Below are positions 32,625 to 45,022 of a stretch of 64,000 nt of DNA, piece after piece. The position numbers and the translations under genes are program-made. Source of the DNA: Triangularia verruculosa. Its lineage: Eukaryota > Ascomycota > Sordariomycetes > Sordariales > Podosporaceae. Numbering within the stretch: the stretch's first letter is position 1; every line of letters starts with the position of its first letter. A model generated the notes under the pieces. That model ran no database searches, had not been told where the DNA came from, and saw nothing but the letters and a program-made list of their open reading frames with translations. The DNA is taken from positions 62,001 to 126,000 of the forward strand of contig MU863966.1 of assembly GCA_033296885.1 (NCBI GenBank), written 5' to 3'.

Positions 32625-35600
32625 ATGGAGCCCGACCAGATCAAGCGGGATGAACAGCGGCTGCCGAACACACAAAAAGCCACCAAGCCGACCATGGTGA
32701 CTACGCCGACGGCGAACGAGATGGGCCACGAGCGAACCACTTCGGAGCCGATTCCCCTCGAGATGCAGGAAAAGGCACGAGATCACGACTCGCTCGTGAC
32801 AGTTCGCCTGTCCGAGCCCCCTTCTCTGACAGTAAATACGTCCGTCCCTCCAAGCACGATCACCTCCCGGTACAATAGCGTCCCGAGCAAGACCATTGCC
32901 GAGACCTTGAACGAGGAGGACGATGACGATGACGATAGCGAGTCGGAGATATTTGAGCCTGACAGTCGCAAGAAGAAAGGGCCCAGCTTGCAAGATGAGC
33001 TTGGCGAAGCTGAAGATCGAAGATCGAATGGTGTTGCTCGTGATTCGACTTCGAGTTCCGACTCAGACGCAGTCGACTGGGACAAGCTTCAGGCAACAGA
33101 GGATATGGAGGCCAGGAACAAACAAAATGCCCAAGCAGTAAGTGCACAACGGCCATGAGGTCCCAAGAAACAAGCGACTTACACCGAGCAACGCGCTGCC
33201 AATTCCCCGTGTCTTTCAACTGTCTCACCGTCTCACACTCTGTCCAACCGTCTTAGCACGACTGCATTTCTTTTTTATAATTGTTTGATTCATCGCTAAC
33301 AATCATCACTTTGTTCTCTTACAGTCCACCGCTTCGCTCCTTGCCAGACTGGAACAAGAAAACAACAAAATCGCAACCAACCCGAAGAGCATCAAGGTTA
33401 AGATCATTGAGCGACAGCCACATTTGCGAGAGAGTCACCCGAGACCACCGTCGATGGCACAGCTTCGGAAAATGGTCACCGGGCCAACCCCCCCAGCCCT
33501 TCGGTATTCAACGTTGCCGCCGACCCCCATGACGGAGCTCGAGTTTTATCTGGCCTTGGTAAAAGACCCCCAGCAAACGGCTGCTCGTCTGCCAACATTG
33601 TTGTCCAACAAGGTCCGGAAGGGTATCCCGCCGCCACTTCGTGGGGTTGTCTGGCAGAGCATGGCGGGCGCCCGCGACAGCGCCCTGGAGGAGGTTTTCG
33701 AACGGTTATCTGGCGAATCCAGCCCCTATGAGGGCGTCATCAGCAAGGATCTTGGACGAAGCTTTCCGGGTGTGGACATGTTCAGGGATCCTGAAGGCGA
33801 CGGGCAGAGAATGCTCGGTCGGGTGCTCAAGTGCTTCAGTCTCTACGACACCAAGATTGGGTACTGTCAAGGGCTCGCCTTTCTGGTCGGGCCCTTACTC
33901 ATGCACATGGGGGACAAGCAGGCATTCTGTGTCCTGGTGAGGTGAGAGAATGGGAATCGAGCCGATTCGTCCGGAGTATTTGTTTGGACTAGCTAACGCA
34001 CCCCAACTAGGTTGATGGAGAACTACGATCTACGCCACTGTTTCGTCCCCGATCTGGCAGGGCTGCATGTGCGCATCTACCAATTCAGAGAGCTTCTGCG
34101 ACAGCACCTGCCCACTCTGTCGACGCACCTGGACGAGTTGCAAGTCGAACCCGCCTATGTTTCACAGTGGTTCCTCTCTTTCTTCGCCGTAACGTGCCCC
34201 CTACCCATGTTGTTTCGCATCTACGATGTGATCTTTGCCGAGGGGGCGTCAGAGACCATTATGCGGGTGGCGCTCTCGCTCATGCGCAAGAACCAGGGAC
34301 GTATTCTGGCGTGCACCGAGCTCGAGGACGTGATGCACCTGCTGCTGTCGCGGGGACTCTGGGACTGCTACAACTACAACGCCGACGAGTTTGTCCAGGA
34401 TTTCGCTGCCCTCTCCGAAATTGTCACCAAGGCGCGATTAGCAGCCTTGGAGCAGGGGTACAGAGAAGCTAAGATTAGCCCGGACGCCAATCCCCGTGGC
34501 ACAGATGCAACTGCACAACAGGTGTCGGATGTTACCACCGCAGCCTCCCGCTTTCTGGGTCGCCTCTGGGCTTCCTCCTCAACTCCGCGATTTGCCACGT
34601 TTGCGGCAGCTTCCTCCGCGTCGCCTGCCAGCAACAACAGCACTACCAACACCAATACCAATACCAACACGCTCAATCCCGGCTTCAGCGCCGTGTCGCG
34701 TCCCCTGAGCATGCTTCGGCGCAGCACGTCGAAGCAGAGTCTGGCCTCCACCTTCAACTCGATGGAGGTTGGCTCATCCACCACTTCATCGGCCGCTAGT
34801 GTTCTCAGTTCCGTATCTACCGACGCGACGTCCATCTCGCGCGACAGTTCCACCGACGATTCAACGGCAACAGCCGCACCGCAAAAGACAGCGCCTACCG
34901 TCTTTCCGAGCGGCGCCAACAGCAGCAAGGAGGACAGGCAACTCCACAGCCAGATCGAAGACTTGCTCACAGCGCTTAGCGAACTGCAACGGAACCACAC
35001 ATTGCTGGCCAGCCAGTTACAGAAGGAAAAGGAGGACCGCGACGAAGATAGAAAGGCAGTTCGATCACTTCTTGACGGCTTGCGCAAGAGGGCAGGCGGC
35101 GAGGACTCTGCAGCATTATCATCCAGCATCGATAGCGATGGAACCATACGAGATGCCTCGGCCGAGCCGACGTCGGGGGAGGATGACGAGGCAGAAAAGC
35201 CCACCTCGGAACAACTATCCGACCTGCTCGACATCGTCGAACTCCGTTTCAGCGACTCGGTTGTCAATCGACGGTCATCGATGGCACAGACCAAACCACA
35301 ACTTCGAGACGAGCTGGCTCGGGCGAAAGAACAGTTATCCCACGAGGTGTCCAGATCACGAGAGCATGAACGCAAGATTCATGAAGTGGAGCAGGAGGTC
35401 TCCTCCCTGAAGGAGCAACTGAGGGAGAGCCACACACACGTTCGGACTTTACATCAGGAGAAGCAGCGACTGGAAAAGCAGATACATGGCATGCGGATTA
35501 GGGCGTCCGACACGCCGGCATCTAACGCAACCAGTACCGAGTGGTTCCCTCAGATTGGGACAGCGGCGGGTACAAGCGGTCTCCGTGAGCTCAAACTGGG

Positions 35601-36081
35601 CCGCAGCAGGTCAACCCCATCCCACGCCCATCCCAACTACAACCAACGAGCGTCGTCAATGACGATGCAGAAGAAGTCTAACCGGGACTCTGCCGGTTCC
35701 ACACTGAACGTTGTGGCTCCGCCCCCACCCCCGCCTATCCCTACCAGTGAGAGCGATGCTCTTTTGCTCGAGCTTGCGGCGGCGAAGACGGCTGAGGCTG
35801 TCGCCAAGCAGGAAGCCGAAGAGGCGAAGCAGAAGTTGGAGCAGCTACGGAAGGCTTTTGGGCTGGCACCCGGTGAGACACCGCCAGCGCTGCAGCGAAG
35901 TCATAGCACGGCGGACGGTGGTGGGCCAGCGGCTGCTGCTATGGGCATGTTTGGCCGACTTACTGGGACGGCCGGGCCGACTTCTGCGCCTGGTGTCGGC
36001 GAATCCCCTCAAAAGGCTGCCACGGCGCCTACTGCTACTAATGCTTCGGGCGGCGGTGGCTTCTGGGGATGGAGGAGGTGA
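32625..36081 (+). CDS. TBC-domain Rab GTPase-activating protein, Gyp5/Evi5 type (1066 aa)
   Basis: Three exons: 32625-33137, 33325-33941 and 34011-36081. Introns are GTAAGT...TTACAG (phase 0) and GTGAGA...CTAAC...ACTAG (phase 2); the second joins to give VLVRLMENYDLR. The TBC domain spans about residues 255-500. It starts LSNKVRKGIPPPLRGVVWQ, with the arginine finger in ISKDLGRSFPG (Arg316) and the glutamine finger in IGYCQGLAFL (Gln353), both needed to stimulate GTP hydrolysis by Rab proteins. The N-terminus is acidic and disordered. After the TBC domain come a Ser/Thr-rich linker, long coiled coils (for example DELARAKEQLSHEVSRSREH and LHQEKQRLEKQIHG), a PPPPPPP run, a last coiled coil and a Gly/Trp end. 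The layout fits Gyp5/Gyl1/Evi5-type GAPs acting in ER-Golgi or exocytic transport. A start at 32695 (GACCATGG) is an alternative. Confidence 0.85.
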
Positions 36082-38024
36082 GCTGCTTGCGAAGGAGGTG
36101 CTTTTGGTTTGGTATTGGAGTGATGTTTTTTCCATGGCTAATGACTTCTACTTCCGGGCTTTATCCTAATGAACATGTCCCCAATGACATGGGGAAGCAT
36201 AAGGAGGTTATGTTCGGTTTTCTTTGCACTTTTTTACCCCTCATTGGAAGGCGCTTGGGCGCATGTTCTTTTTGGCACATATAATATGACCGGTTTATGT
36301 TTGCTTCATTGGCGAGGATTTCTGACTTGAAAAGGAATGGCATTTATATATATAAGATGAAGACTTATAGCCTTCGTTGACGAGGCCAGTGTTTATCGAG
36401 GGAAATATGAGATACCAATAGTTGATACCTAGCGTTCAGTTTGTTGTTGTTATGGCATGTCGAAAGGTCTGTACATGAACCATAGAAGAACGGAGGCTAT
36501 ACAGAGAAGAGGTGATAGAGACATGGCCGGTACCTGGACCCGACTTATATACTTAGCACAGTGATTCGAATCCAATGCTATCATCAAACGAGCCACTGGT
36601 TTGTACTTGTGTTTGTGCAAGAGGACGGCCTACTTGTGAGCTACGGTGAAGTTGGATTATTCTCTCCAGGATGTGTCGGCTAGGGATGGTATGCCTTCTG
36701 CAACTGTTCGATCAAGCTCTCTGAGTACATTTATTTGCCTGAACCAAAGCATGTTTTATCTCGCATGTCTACGTACAAGGTTCCATCAGATGGTGGTGAG
36801 GCTATTCACAGGTGGATCTGTGCATTCGAAGTGGATTACACTATGCACAAACGACCCTGCAGACAGGACAGAGCCAAGTTTACCCATGATAAGTGGGCTC
36901 TTCCTGATAGGCAGGCACATATGGACGTGAAGAAGTGTGCAAACGTGATGCTACCTTGCAGGTTTTGAGTCGACTGATCTGGTGGTGTGTGGTTGTCAGT
37001 GTGTCGGTGATGTCGTGTGGCTCGCAAACGTCATCGGTTATCCGTTGTGTGAACACGATTCGTTCTGGAAGAAGCAAGAAGAAGAGAGTGGATTTTCGAG
37101 GGGCAGACCAACCTAACAAGGATGCTGACGGGGCGAAACGGCGCGTCACCAGGAGTCACCAAAAAGCATGTGAAATCCATTATGGGCTAGAACGCAAAGG
37201 GCAGAAGCAGGCCAAGAGCCACGTACCGGAGAGAGGGGACAGCGGACAGGGAACAGGGGAGAGCCACGGCACGTCAAAGTGCTACGCTGGAGTTGGATAC
37301 AAGTTGTTTTTAAAATCAAGGGGGCTTATCGCAATGGCGAAAAGATGAAGATTGATATCTACACTACGGAGAGAAGAAGAGTGCTGTGAAGGAAGATTAC
37401 CGACTATGCAAAAGAACAAATTGTGGCAGATCGGCAAGCTCGCTGATAGGCTGGTGGCTATCCTGCTTTTGGAGGGGGGGCTGCTGGGCAATGATCTCAT
37501 CATCTTGATGTGGTGCTTGCGTGCCGGCCGTTTGAACGAGAGAGAGAATTTGGTGGGGCACAGCTGTGCCAAAACTGCATTGCCCCCCATTATGCTATCA
37601 TAACCAAGCTCTATCCATGGATGTTATCAGCAGTGAGGGCATCGGGTCGGATCAGTGGGCGCACCGTGTGTAGTATAAGCAGCAACCTGGAAGCAACCTG
37701 GTGTCTCAAGCTCCTCCCACCCGCGTCATTCCTCCACTTTGCTTTCCCTCCTCCTCTAAATTCTTCCTGCAATCCTCAGACCCGTTTCCCGCAACCCCAA
37801 CCAAAATTCATCTTTCTGCCACAAAGAAACCACATCATCGACCAGCTTTGTTGCAACTCTACACCTCCCAATAGCTTCCTCAGCGCACACCACCGACCAC
37901 TTGTGCGTTTTCTCCGCCCTCCAGTCGAAAGCTCCCCTCCCACACTCGACCATTTCCCGAACACCTCTCTTGACAGCTGCCGAAATACGACTAATCCCCG
38001 CGCAACGACATCATATCCAGCAAA
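36082..38024. other. Intergenic before RTN1
   Basis: About 1.9 kb. 3' flank of the RabGAP and a long pyrimidine-rich leader region of RTN1 (about 37700-38000). No supported coding frame or repeat. Confidence 0.45.
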
Positions 38025-39381
38025 ATGGCCGACTATGCGAACGGACATGCAAACGGCAATCCCAACGTGGATGCCCTCAAGAACAGTAAGGTTAGTAGGA
38101 TACTTTTTTTACTCCAATGGTGCTTATCGCCTTGGCTCACGGCAATCAGCTAACACAAATCCCAGTGTTCCACACAGTTCAACGATGTTTGATCCCGACG
38201 GTCTGTAACTAAAACTGACCCTAACCGCTGTAGACATTGCTGCCACCTACAACAATGTCACCAACGGTAAGATACTGTCCCTGCCATCTTGTAGAAAACA
38301 AACGCTGACCTCATTATTCTCGCAGGCCCAGTAGCTCAGAACATCAAGGCTGAGGGTGTGAGAACCACTGATGAGCTGTCCAACTTGGCCAACTCTCGCC
38401 GCCCTCCCTCGTACACTGCGGCCACCGGCCAGCCGCTTACACATTACCATTCGTTTTTCTCCGAGCTCCTGTCATGGAAGAACCCTCGTATGTTTGAGTG
38501 CGTCATTTGAATGAAACAGGATGTCGGTACTGATAAGGAATCCCAGGGGCTTCCGGCATTGCCTATCTCACAATCATCTCGTTGATCTTCTCGGTTAGAT
38601 ACCTTGATGTTCTCCGCTGGGGGTTCAAGCTCACCTGGATGGCTCTCGGTGTCACCATTGCCGCCGAGGTTGCTGGAAAGGCCATCTTGAACAACGGCTT
38701 TGCCACCCAGCTTCGTCCTCGCAAATACTACACCGTCCCACGAGAGACCCTTGATGCCGTTATTGGCGATGTCAACGAGCTCATCAACTTTGGTGTTATC
38801 GAGGCTCAACGCATCCTTTTCGCTGAGAATGTCTGGGCTTCCGCTGCGGTATGTCCTCGCCCTTCTTCCCATGTCCCTTACGAGCTCTCCCAGAGCTATG
38901 GCGTCAAAAGACCTTACTAACTCACTCAAACTAGGTCGCCCTTGGCGCTTTCATCTCCTACTATTTGGTCAAAGTTGTCCCTTACTGGGGTCTTGCTCTG
39001 ATCGCCACCTCCATTGTCTTCTTCGCGCCCCTTGTTTACACCACCAACCAGGAGCTTATCGACAGCCAGCTTCGGCACGCTGGTGAGATTATCAACGACC
39101 AGACCGAGCAGATCCGCTCCTTGGTGCAGAAGAACACAGAGCAGGCTACACAAGTTACCAAGCAGTACATGGGTGACTACACTGCGAAGGCTCAGTCGTT
39201 GATCAAGGGTGCTGTTGGTCAGGAGGATGGCCACAAGTCCGAGCTCAAGCCGACCGACTTCCCCAGTGCCCCCAAGGAGGATTTCAAGAGCTCCGAGCCC
39301 GTAGTCTCCAAGGATATCAAGTCGGAGCCCATTGTCCCCCCTACCAAGGCCGGCGAGGAGGAGCCTTTGATTGCGGCTTAA
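38025..39381 (+). CDS. RTN1: Reticulon-like ER membrane-shaping protein (334 aa)
   Basis: Five coding exons: 38025-38085, 38234-38266, 38326-38487, 38547-38848 and 38935-39381. All junctions keep frame (phases 1, 1, 1, 0). Reticulons form hairpins in the cytosolic leaflet of the ER and curve it into tubules. The reticulon domain begins with HYHSFFSELLSWKNPRASG. It holds two long hydrophobic hairpins (IAYLTIISLIFSVRYLDVLR with FKLTWMALGVTIAAE, and ASAAVALGAFISYYLVKVVP with WGLALIATSIVFFAPLVY), separated by a polar loop (LRPRKYYTVPRETLDAVIGD). The tail is helical and polar, ending in a Lys/Glu/Pro-rich part. Exon 2 is only 33 nt. The N-terminus (MADYANGHANGNPN) is Asn-rich. Length is close to yeast Rtn1. 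The first intron (38086-38233) is the least certain junction. Confidence 0.87.
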
Positions 39382-40159
39382 ACGAGCACTGCTACCCTCT
39401 AGTTAGGGGAGTCTCTTCTGTGCTCCAGTACTCGCCCGCACTTGTTCTACGTCTTGGGCTGGCTGGGCAAGTGTCGATCAACGTCAAAATCCGACAAACC
39501 TGTGTGCGAATATCTCTAGCGCGGGACGGGACACGGAACGGTTGGACGGTACAAAGAATGGAACTTTTCTTATGGGACAGGGTGATCATGGGTGTTCTCC
39601 TAGGTGTTTTCTTTTCCGCAGTAGTTTTCAATATGCTACTGGTGCTCTTATTCCCGGGTTATTTTTCTCTTGGGCTTGTTAGGATGAGGAGTGATTGTTG
39701 AATGCATGGATGCTTTTTCCTGTTCTGTGTTATGATTCGTTATGAATGTGGGCAAAAATGATATGGGGGTTGGTAGTGGTTGGGCTGTAATACAAGTAAC
39801 GTTTCTTAAAATAATTACTGATATCGAGTGTCTTTTGACAGTGAGAAACAGCAAAGTAATGTCTGTTCTATTCTGTGATATGGTATTACGTTTCTCATCA
39901 GATGATTAGTGAACGACATACATAGGTAGGTGGTCTATAGTAGCGAATGTGATATCAAGTATCAGAAAGATTTACTCCTTGACGCCAATTGTTGTACAGT
40001 TCCCGACGCAAAATAGTACCCAAATATTTGAACTTCTTGAACTCCATAACGATGCATATTAGCGAATGACGGTTGGTGTTGTAGCGACAGGACAAGCTCG
40101 GCCAACTGGGTAACAGCAGGTTCACTCAATGGTTGTTATCGGTCAACAAGGCGAAAGCT
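39382..40159. other. Convergent intergenic region RTN1 / SUR7-like
   Basis: 3' flanks of two genes facing each other. No coding frame with support; nothing else seen. Confidence 0.5.
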
Positions 40160-40252
40160 TTACTGCTGTTGATAGTATTCCTTGCTCGGTCTCCCGTCAT
40201 TGACCTGCGGCGGCGGAAGGTACATGTCATGCTGCTGCTGCTGCTGCTGTGG

Positions 40253-40289
<37 letters not shown>

Positions 40290-41613
40290 CCTTGAGGTCC
40301 ATCAAAATCAACCTGCTGCATCTGGTCCTGGCCGTCCTGAGCGCCGTAGTAGCTGCCTCGTTCAGAAGGGGGGTAGTTCCCCTGCATGATGGGGTACTGG
40401 CCGCGGGCGACGTGCTTTTGCTCGTCGAGGTCCGAGTCGGTCTCGGACCGGTCGCCGCTGATGTGTCGGGACTTGTACCAGGCGTACGCCAGGCAGGCGA
40501 GGCCGATGGTGGAAAGCACGGCGGTGGCCCAGATGAGAAAGTAGAGCCACGGGGAGGTGGCGGCCGAGAGGCCGAACTTGGCGCCGTCTTGGTTGACTGC
40601 GTTTTTGATCTTTTCGGCGGCGGCGGTGAGGCCCAGCGTGCCGATCCCGGCGAGGAACCAGCCTATGCCGAGGCAGACGAGGGTCGGCAGGATGAGGGTG
40701 GTCTCAAAGGCGGCGAGGGCGGGGACGAAGGCGGCGGCGAGGATGGCGGTCGAGCCGAGGAAGGCGAGCGCCAGGAAGATGATGGAGACGAGGAAGAAGA
40801 AGCCCATGGCGGCGAGGGCGCGGGGAATGAGGTCGAGGGCGTCCTGGATGGTGTCGATCAGGCCGACGTCCGAGAGCTTGAACTTGAAGGGGCCGACGTT
40901 GAGGGATGTGTCGAGGGACTTGGAGAGGTCGGTCTGCTCGACGACGAACTTCTTGGTGCACTTTTCGACGTCTGGCTCGGCGGCCGGGTCGGAGAAGAGA
41001 GGCAGGTACATGCCCTCGCACATGGCGCCGATGTGGATGGAATAGTACTCTTTCAGGCCGATGGCTTTGGCGACGCTGCCGAGGGCCTTGTCGACGAGGT
41101 CCTGACCGAGCTGGATGGCTTTGTCGGCCACCTTGGCGCCCTCTTCGCAGGCCTTGCCGACGCCGTCACCCACTGCGTTGGAGGCACCGTTGAGAGCCTT
41201 TTTGGCGTCGTCTTTGGCTTTCTGACCGCCAAATAACCCGCCTATTTCGCCCGCTACATCGCCAACAGCATTACCAGCGTCGGTGACGGCGTCGTCGGCT
41301 TTGTCACAGGCGCCTTGGGCAGCTTCTTGGACATTGGGGGCCTTGATGAGGTTCTTGCCAAAGGTCGACATGTTGAACTTGGGCGGTGTTTCTGTCAGTA
41401 TCATCAGGGGATAATGGGATGAATAGGGGGGGTGGGGGGCAAAGCTGAACTCACATTGATCACGCTCAACCCTTCAATATAATTTGGCGAGCTCCCTGCG
41501 GACAACGCAATAGCAAGAAAAACAAAAGCGAAAAAGGAGCACGCCACGGGCGCAATCCTGAGTACCGTGTCTACCATACCACCACCACCACCACCTGCGC
41601 TGAAGCCTCTCAT
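40160..41613 (-). CDS. SUR7/PalI-family four-helix plasma membrane protein (458 aa)
   Basis: Two exons, 41455-41613 and 40160-41377. The donor is GTGAGT. The only acceptor that keeps frame at a sensible distance from the branch point (CTGAC at about 41394) is CCCAAG, giving SVIN joined to FNMSTFGKNLIKAP. The nearer ACAG overlaps the branch point and shifts frame. The protein has a helix near the N-terminus (APVACSFFAFVFLAIALSAG), an extracellular loop with Cys pairs (GAMCEGMYLPLF and VEKCTKKF), then three more helices (MGFFFLVSIIFLALAFLGST, LPTLVCLGIGWFLAGIGTLG and WLYFLIWATAVLSTIGLACL). This is the SUR7/PalI (claudin-like) layout of cortical-patch or pH-signalling proteins at the plasma membrane. 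The cytosolic tail ends in a Gln-run of about 20. Exact subfamily is not settled. Confidence 0.8.
40231..40289 (+). repeat. Trinucleotide microsatellites (CTG)n and (GTT)n encoding the SUR7-like Gln-run
   Basis: Six CTG units at about 40231-40248 followed by about twelve GTT units at 40252-40288 on the plus strand, read as CAG and CAA glutamine codons by the minus-strand gene. Likely to vary in length between strains. Confidence 0.85.
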
Positions 41614-42775
41614 TTTGTTTAGGGTTTAAAAAGGAACGTAAGTAAGGAGGGAACCTGCCCCTGATCTTTTGAAAAGCAAAGTCAAGGAACGACTGGCACT
41701 GTAAGTGCAAAAGGAAAGGAGAGTAAAGCCGCTAGGGCTATGAAGAAACAGAGAGGCAAGAAAAAGGAAAGGAAGTTGTTGTATGTCTTCAACAACGGAT
41801 GGTGAGACAAGAGAGAGGAAAAAGGTGATGTGAAACCTGTCGGCAAAGATCATCTAATATACAGCGTCAGCATCCCATGCCCGAATGTAAGCCGGCCAAG
41901 TCAGTAACAGCTACGGTGGTCCATAGCTGGCTGTTCTAATCCCATAGGGCGGATACGCCATGGTCACCCAAGGGCAACGCGGGAGCAAAACAAATGCGGG
42001 TTGTGGTCGTGGCTGGAAGGCCGGCCATGATGGTCAGATGCGGCTCTTCTGATGAGACGATGTGGTGGAAGATTGGCAAAAGGCTGTAGTGAGAAGAAGT
42101 GAAGGATAGGTCAATGTGGTAGCGACAACCAGGCCAGGAGGCCACGTCAAGTACCTAGGCTCAAGCTGGGGACTGAGAGGTTGCTTGGTCTTTACTATGG
42201 CTGGAAAGATACTCGTAAGTGTGAGATGACTGTCAAAGAAACCTAGGTTGAGCGGGCTTCGGTGCGAGCTGCGCCCCCTGTGCCTTCGAAGAGTTGGGGT
42301 CATAGATCCACCTGACCAATGAAAGGATCAGGAAGTTTGCGAGGAGTTTGTTAGTTCTCCAGCTGCCACTTTGTAAAGTGCTTGGCCGCCCGTTTCCAAC
42401 CAATGTCTTAAAACCATCAATTGCCTTTGCCGAGTTTTGTCGTGGGTCTCCGACCGGGGCGCCGACCCAGAGCGCAGCCCGGTCCCGCTTTTCTCGATCG
42501 ACGCCGGCTCGCAGTTGCTCGGTCTCGGCAGGGGTCCGATGTGGGGTTCCAAGCTTCACATGGGATTTCGAGGAGACATGCATTTAAACCCTTGATCTGT
42601 CGGCACTTTATTCATGCCATCTGCTTATCCGTTTGAGGACCAAGCAAAGAAAGAGGAACAGGCAACAGAGGGGCGCAAAATCATGGTGTATTCAAAATCG
42701 TGAAATGTCATTATATGTGCAAAGCGACGCTATAGTACAGTCAAAAAAAGCCAATCCTTCTCATCTCCCTGCCCT
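41614..42775. other. Intergenic between SUR7-like and nitronate monooxygenase genes
   Basis: About 1.2 kb, both neighbours on the minus strand. Promoter of the SUR7-like gene on the left and 3' flank on the right. Frames present are short and unsupported. Confidence 0.45.
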
Positions 42776-44108
42776 CTAGAGCCTGGGCAGGCTGACGAGC
42801 TGAGCGTTACCCCTCTTGATGACGGCAACGGCATCGTTGACAAACTCATCAACGATCTCCTTGGCAGACTTCTCCTCGTTGACAACGGCGGCGCACTTGC
42901 CCATAAGGTGGGGCATGAGCGAGTCGAGGAGATCATCAACATCAACCTCGGCGTTATCGGGGGTAGAGGCGGCGACGAGTCCAATCTTCTTGAGGTCGGC
43001 AATGGATGGGACTTCACCGGCCATGAGCTTATCAAGGTCAACCTCGTGGGGGAGCTTGCCCTGGGCGAGGCACTGCTTGAGTTCGACAACACGGTCCTCC
43101 TCCCAGTTTACAATGTAGGGGTTGGCGCGCACACGCATGGGGCGACCAGTAAAGATGGTGGTGCGAATGTTATCATCGAAGCCAGAGGTACGGACAGCCT
43201 CCTTGTGGGCCTTGGGAGCGCCAGCCTCCTTGGAGAGGACGAAACGAGTACCAACCCAGACACCGCTAGCGCCCATCATGAGGGCAGAGGCGAGGAGCTG
43301 GCCATTCCAGATACCACCGGCAGCAACGACCTGGACGGGCTTGCCAGTCAATGGCGACTTGTGGCCCTTGACGAGCTCGGCAACGGTAGGGATAAGGACG
43401 GTGGTGGGAGTGTCACCGGTGTGACCACCACCCTCACCACCCTGGGCGCAGATGATATCGACACCGAGGTCGAGGCACTTCTTAACGTGCTTGGGGTGAC
43501 CGATCATGTTCATGTAGAGAATGCCGTTCTTGTGGAGCTTCTCGACGACGTGCTTGGGGGGGACACCGACGGCGGAAACGAAGAGCTTGGCACCGGACTC
43601 AATGATGATGTCAATCAGCTCGTCGAGCTTGCCCTTGGTGTAGTCGTAGCTGCAGAAGAATGCACGTTAGCAACTCAACGAGGCAAGATGGTTCGCCACG
43701 GGGAAGTGACCTACTTGGTCTTGCGGGCGTTGCCGCCAACTTGGGGAAGAAGGAGATCGACACCGAATGGAGCCTTCTTGTCGACGAGGTGCTTCTTGAT
43801 CTCATCGATCTGTTCCCTGAGCATCTCGGGGGTGTAGCTGATACCACCAAGAACACCCATACCGCCGGCATTGGTGACGGCCGCCGCCAGCTTGGGGCCA
43901 GCGGCGACGTTCATGCCGGCGAGGAGGATGGGGTGCTTGATCCCGAAGAGATCGGTGATGTCGGTGCGGATCTGCTCTGTATAACGCAAAGATCGTGTTA
44001 GCGCTCGAGTTGTTCCAATGCGCCGAAGGTATCAAACAAGGCCGCGGAAGGGTCGGGAGCCCATGTGTGGGGGAACCAGAGGGAGGTCAACTTACGAGGA
44101 GAGGCCAT
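42776..44108 (-). CDS. Nitronate monooxygenase / 2-nitropropane dioxygenase (382 aa)
   Basis: Three exons: 44096-44108 (13 nt), 43715-43976 and 42776-43649. Introns are GTAAGT...ATACAG (phase 1) and GTAGGT...CTGCAG (phase 2). The product starts MASPQQIRTDITDLFGIKHP, the canonical N-terminus. FMN-dependent TIM-barrel enzyme that oxidises alkyl nitronates to carbonyl and nitrite. Motifs: LAGMNVAAGPKLAAAVTNAG, LLLPQVGGNARKTNYDY, LYMNMIGHPKHVKKCLDLG, AQGGEGGGHTGDTPT with the conserved His region, VVAAGGIWNGQLLASALMMG and GVWVGTRFVLSKEAG. Cytosolic or peroxisomal; the end (PRL) is not a clear PTS1. A role in detoxifying nitro compounds or propionate-3-nitronate is the usual inference. Length is typical for the fungal class. 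Confidence 0.92.
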
Positions 44109-45022
44109 GGTGACTGTTGACTGCTGCGAATACTCCAAAAGAGAAATAGTATCAGGTGTTGTTGAAAAGAGAAAAAAAAAGTAGAAAACCTCGCTGCTGG
44201 AAAACAAAGAATGACAGAACGGAAGCACGAGGAGGACGGTCAGTTATCAATCAGTTGGGTCTGGGAAACCACACGCATCTTGGAATCTGGGGTACGCGGA
44301 GGCTTGGCCATGATCGCTGCTGAGCCGAGGTTGCCCGCGCCCCTACGCTAAGCTTTTTTAGGCGATCATGGGGACGCTGGGGGCTTTCGGCTGCGCGACC
44401 GCAATGCGGAGGTCAAAGACAGACCGAGGCATCGGTTCGGTTTTTGGCCTCGTTAAAAGTGTGATTGTCAAGTCACCCAGCGGTGCGCTGAATGGATGAA
44501 TAATGCTCTGGCAACTTGCAAGACGAGGCGCTGAGGTGGTTTACTAAAACGAGGATTGACGCTTCAAAGACCTCGACCAACGGCGACCAGACCAGGCGTT
44601 TCAACGTCGACGGTTAGAACGGGGAAGGGCTTCAGAGGTCAGGTCTCAAGACGAAAAATGGTTCCCACATGTCAGTCTGGTTCCGTCTTTCATTGGCGTC
44701 GGCTGTCTCCGAGTCCCTGCAACGTCCGCTCGTTTGCCACAACAGCCAGAAATTCCATCTACGGGGAGTCGGAAATCTTCAGGCCCAGTGCTCTGGAATT
44801 GAATGCATGACCCGGAGTTGAACCCGAGACACCACCACAACCGCCTGGTCGTTGTTGCTCCAATGGCAACTGAGAATCCTTGAACGGATAAGGTCAGCCG
44901 CGCCTTCAACCCTAACCCTCTTTTCTCTTTTCCAAGTATTGGTGGAGACTCCGAAAGTCGGGTCGTTTAGAACTCAGTGAGCCATCTCAACTTCGGTGAC
45001 TTCACAGTGCGGCAGAATACCT
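44109..45022. other. Divergent promoter region NMO / FOL1
   Basis: About 0.9 kb. Contains a telomere-like motif at 44908-44919 close to FOL1. Near 44810-44890 the minus strand has GGTTCAACTCC-like B-box similarity with small hairpins, but no full tRNA fold. No coding frame supported. Confidence 0.45.
44908..44919. promoter_or_regulatory. Telomere-like AACCCTAACCCT motif upstream of FOL1
   Basis: Two CCCTAA-type units 104 nt before the FOL1 start codon, the same motif as at 25449-25461 upstream of HIS5. A possible Tbf1/Teb1-type site; function not shown by sequence. Confidence 0.3.

Noticed and set aside
40133..41236. 367-codon plus-strand frame antisense to the SUR7-like gene, with a poly-Leu run
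   Set aside because: The Leu-run is the reverse of the Gln-run; the rest is a Gly/Glu/Val-rich shadow.
44800..44890. Minus-strand tRNA-like sequence (GGTTCAACTCC B-box, GTTGC...GCAAC hairpin)
   Set aside because: The T-stem and acceptor stem do not pair and the A-box is poor; no full cloverleaf can be drawn.
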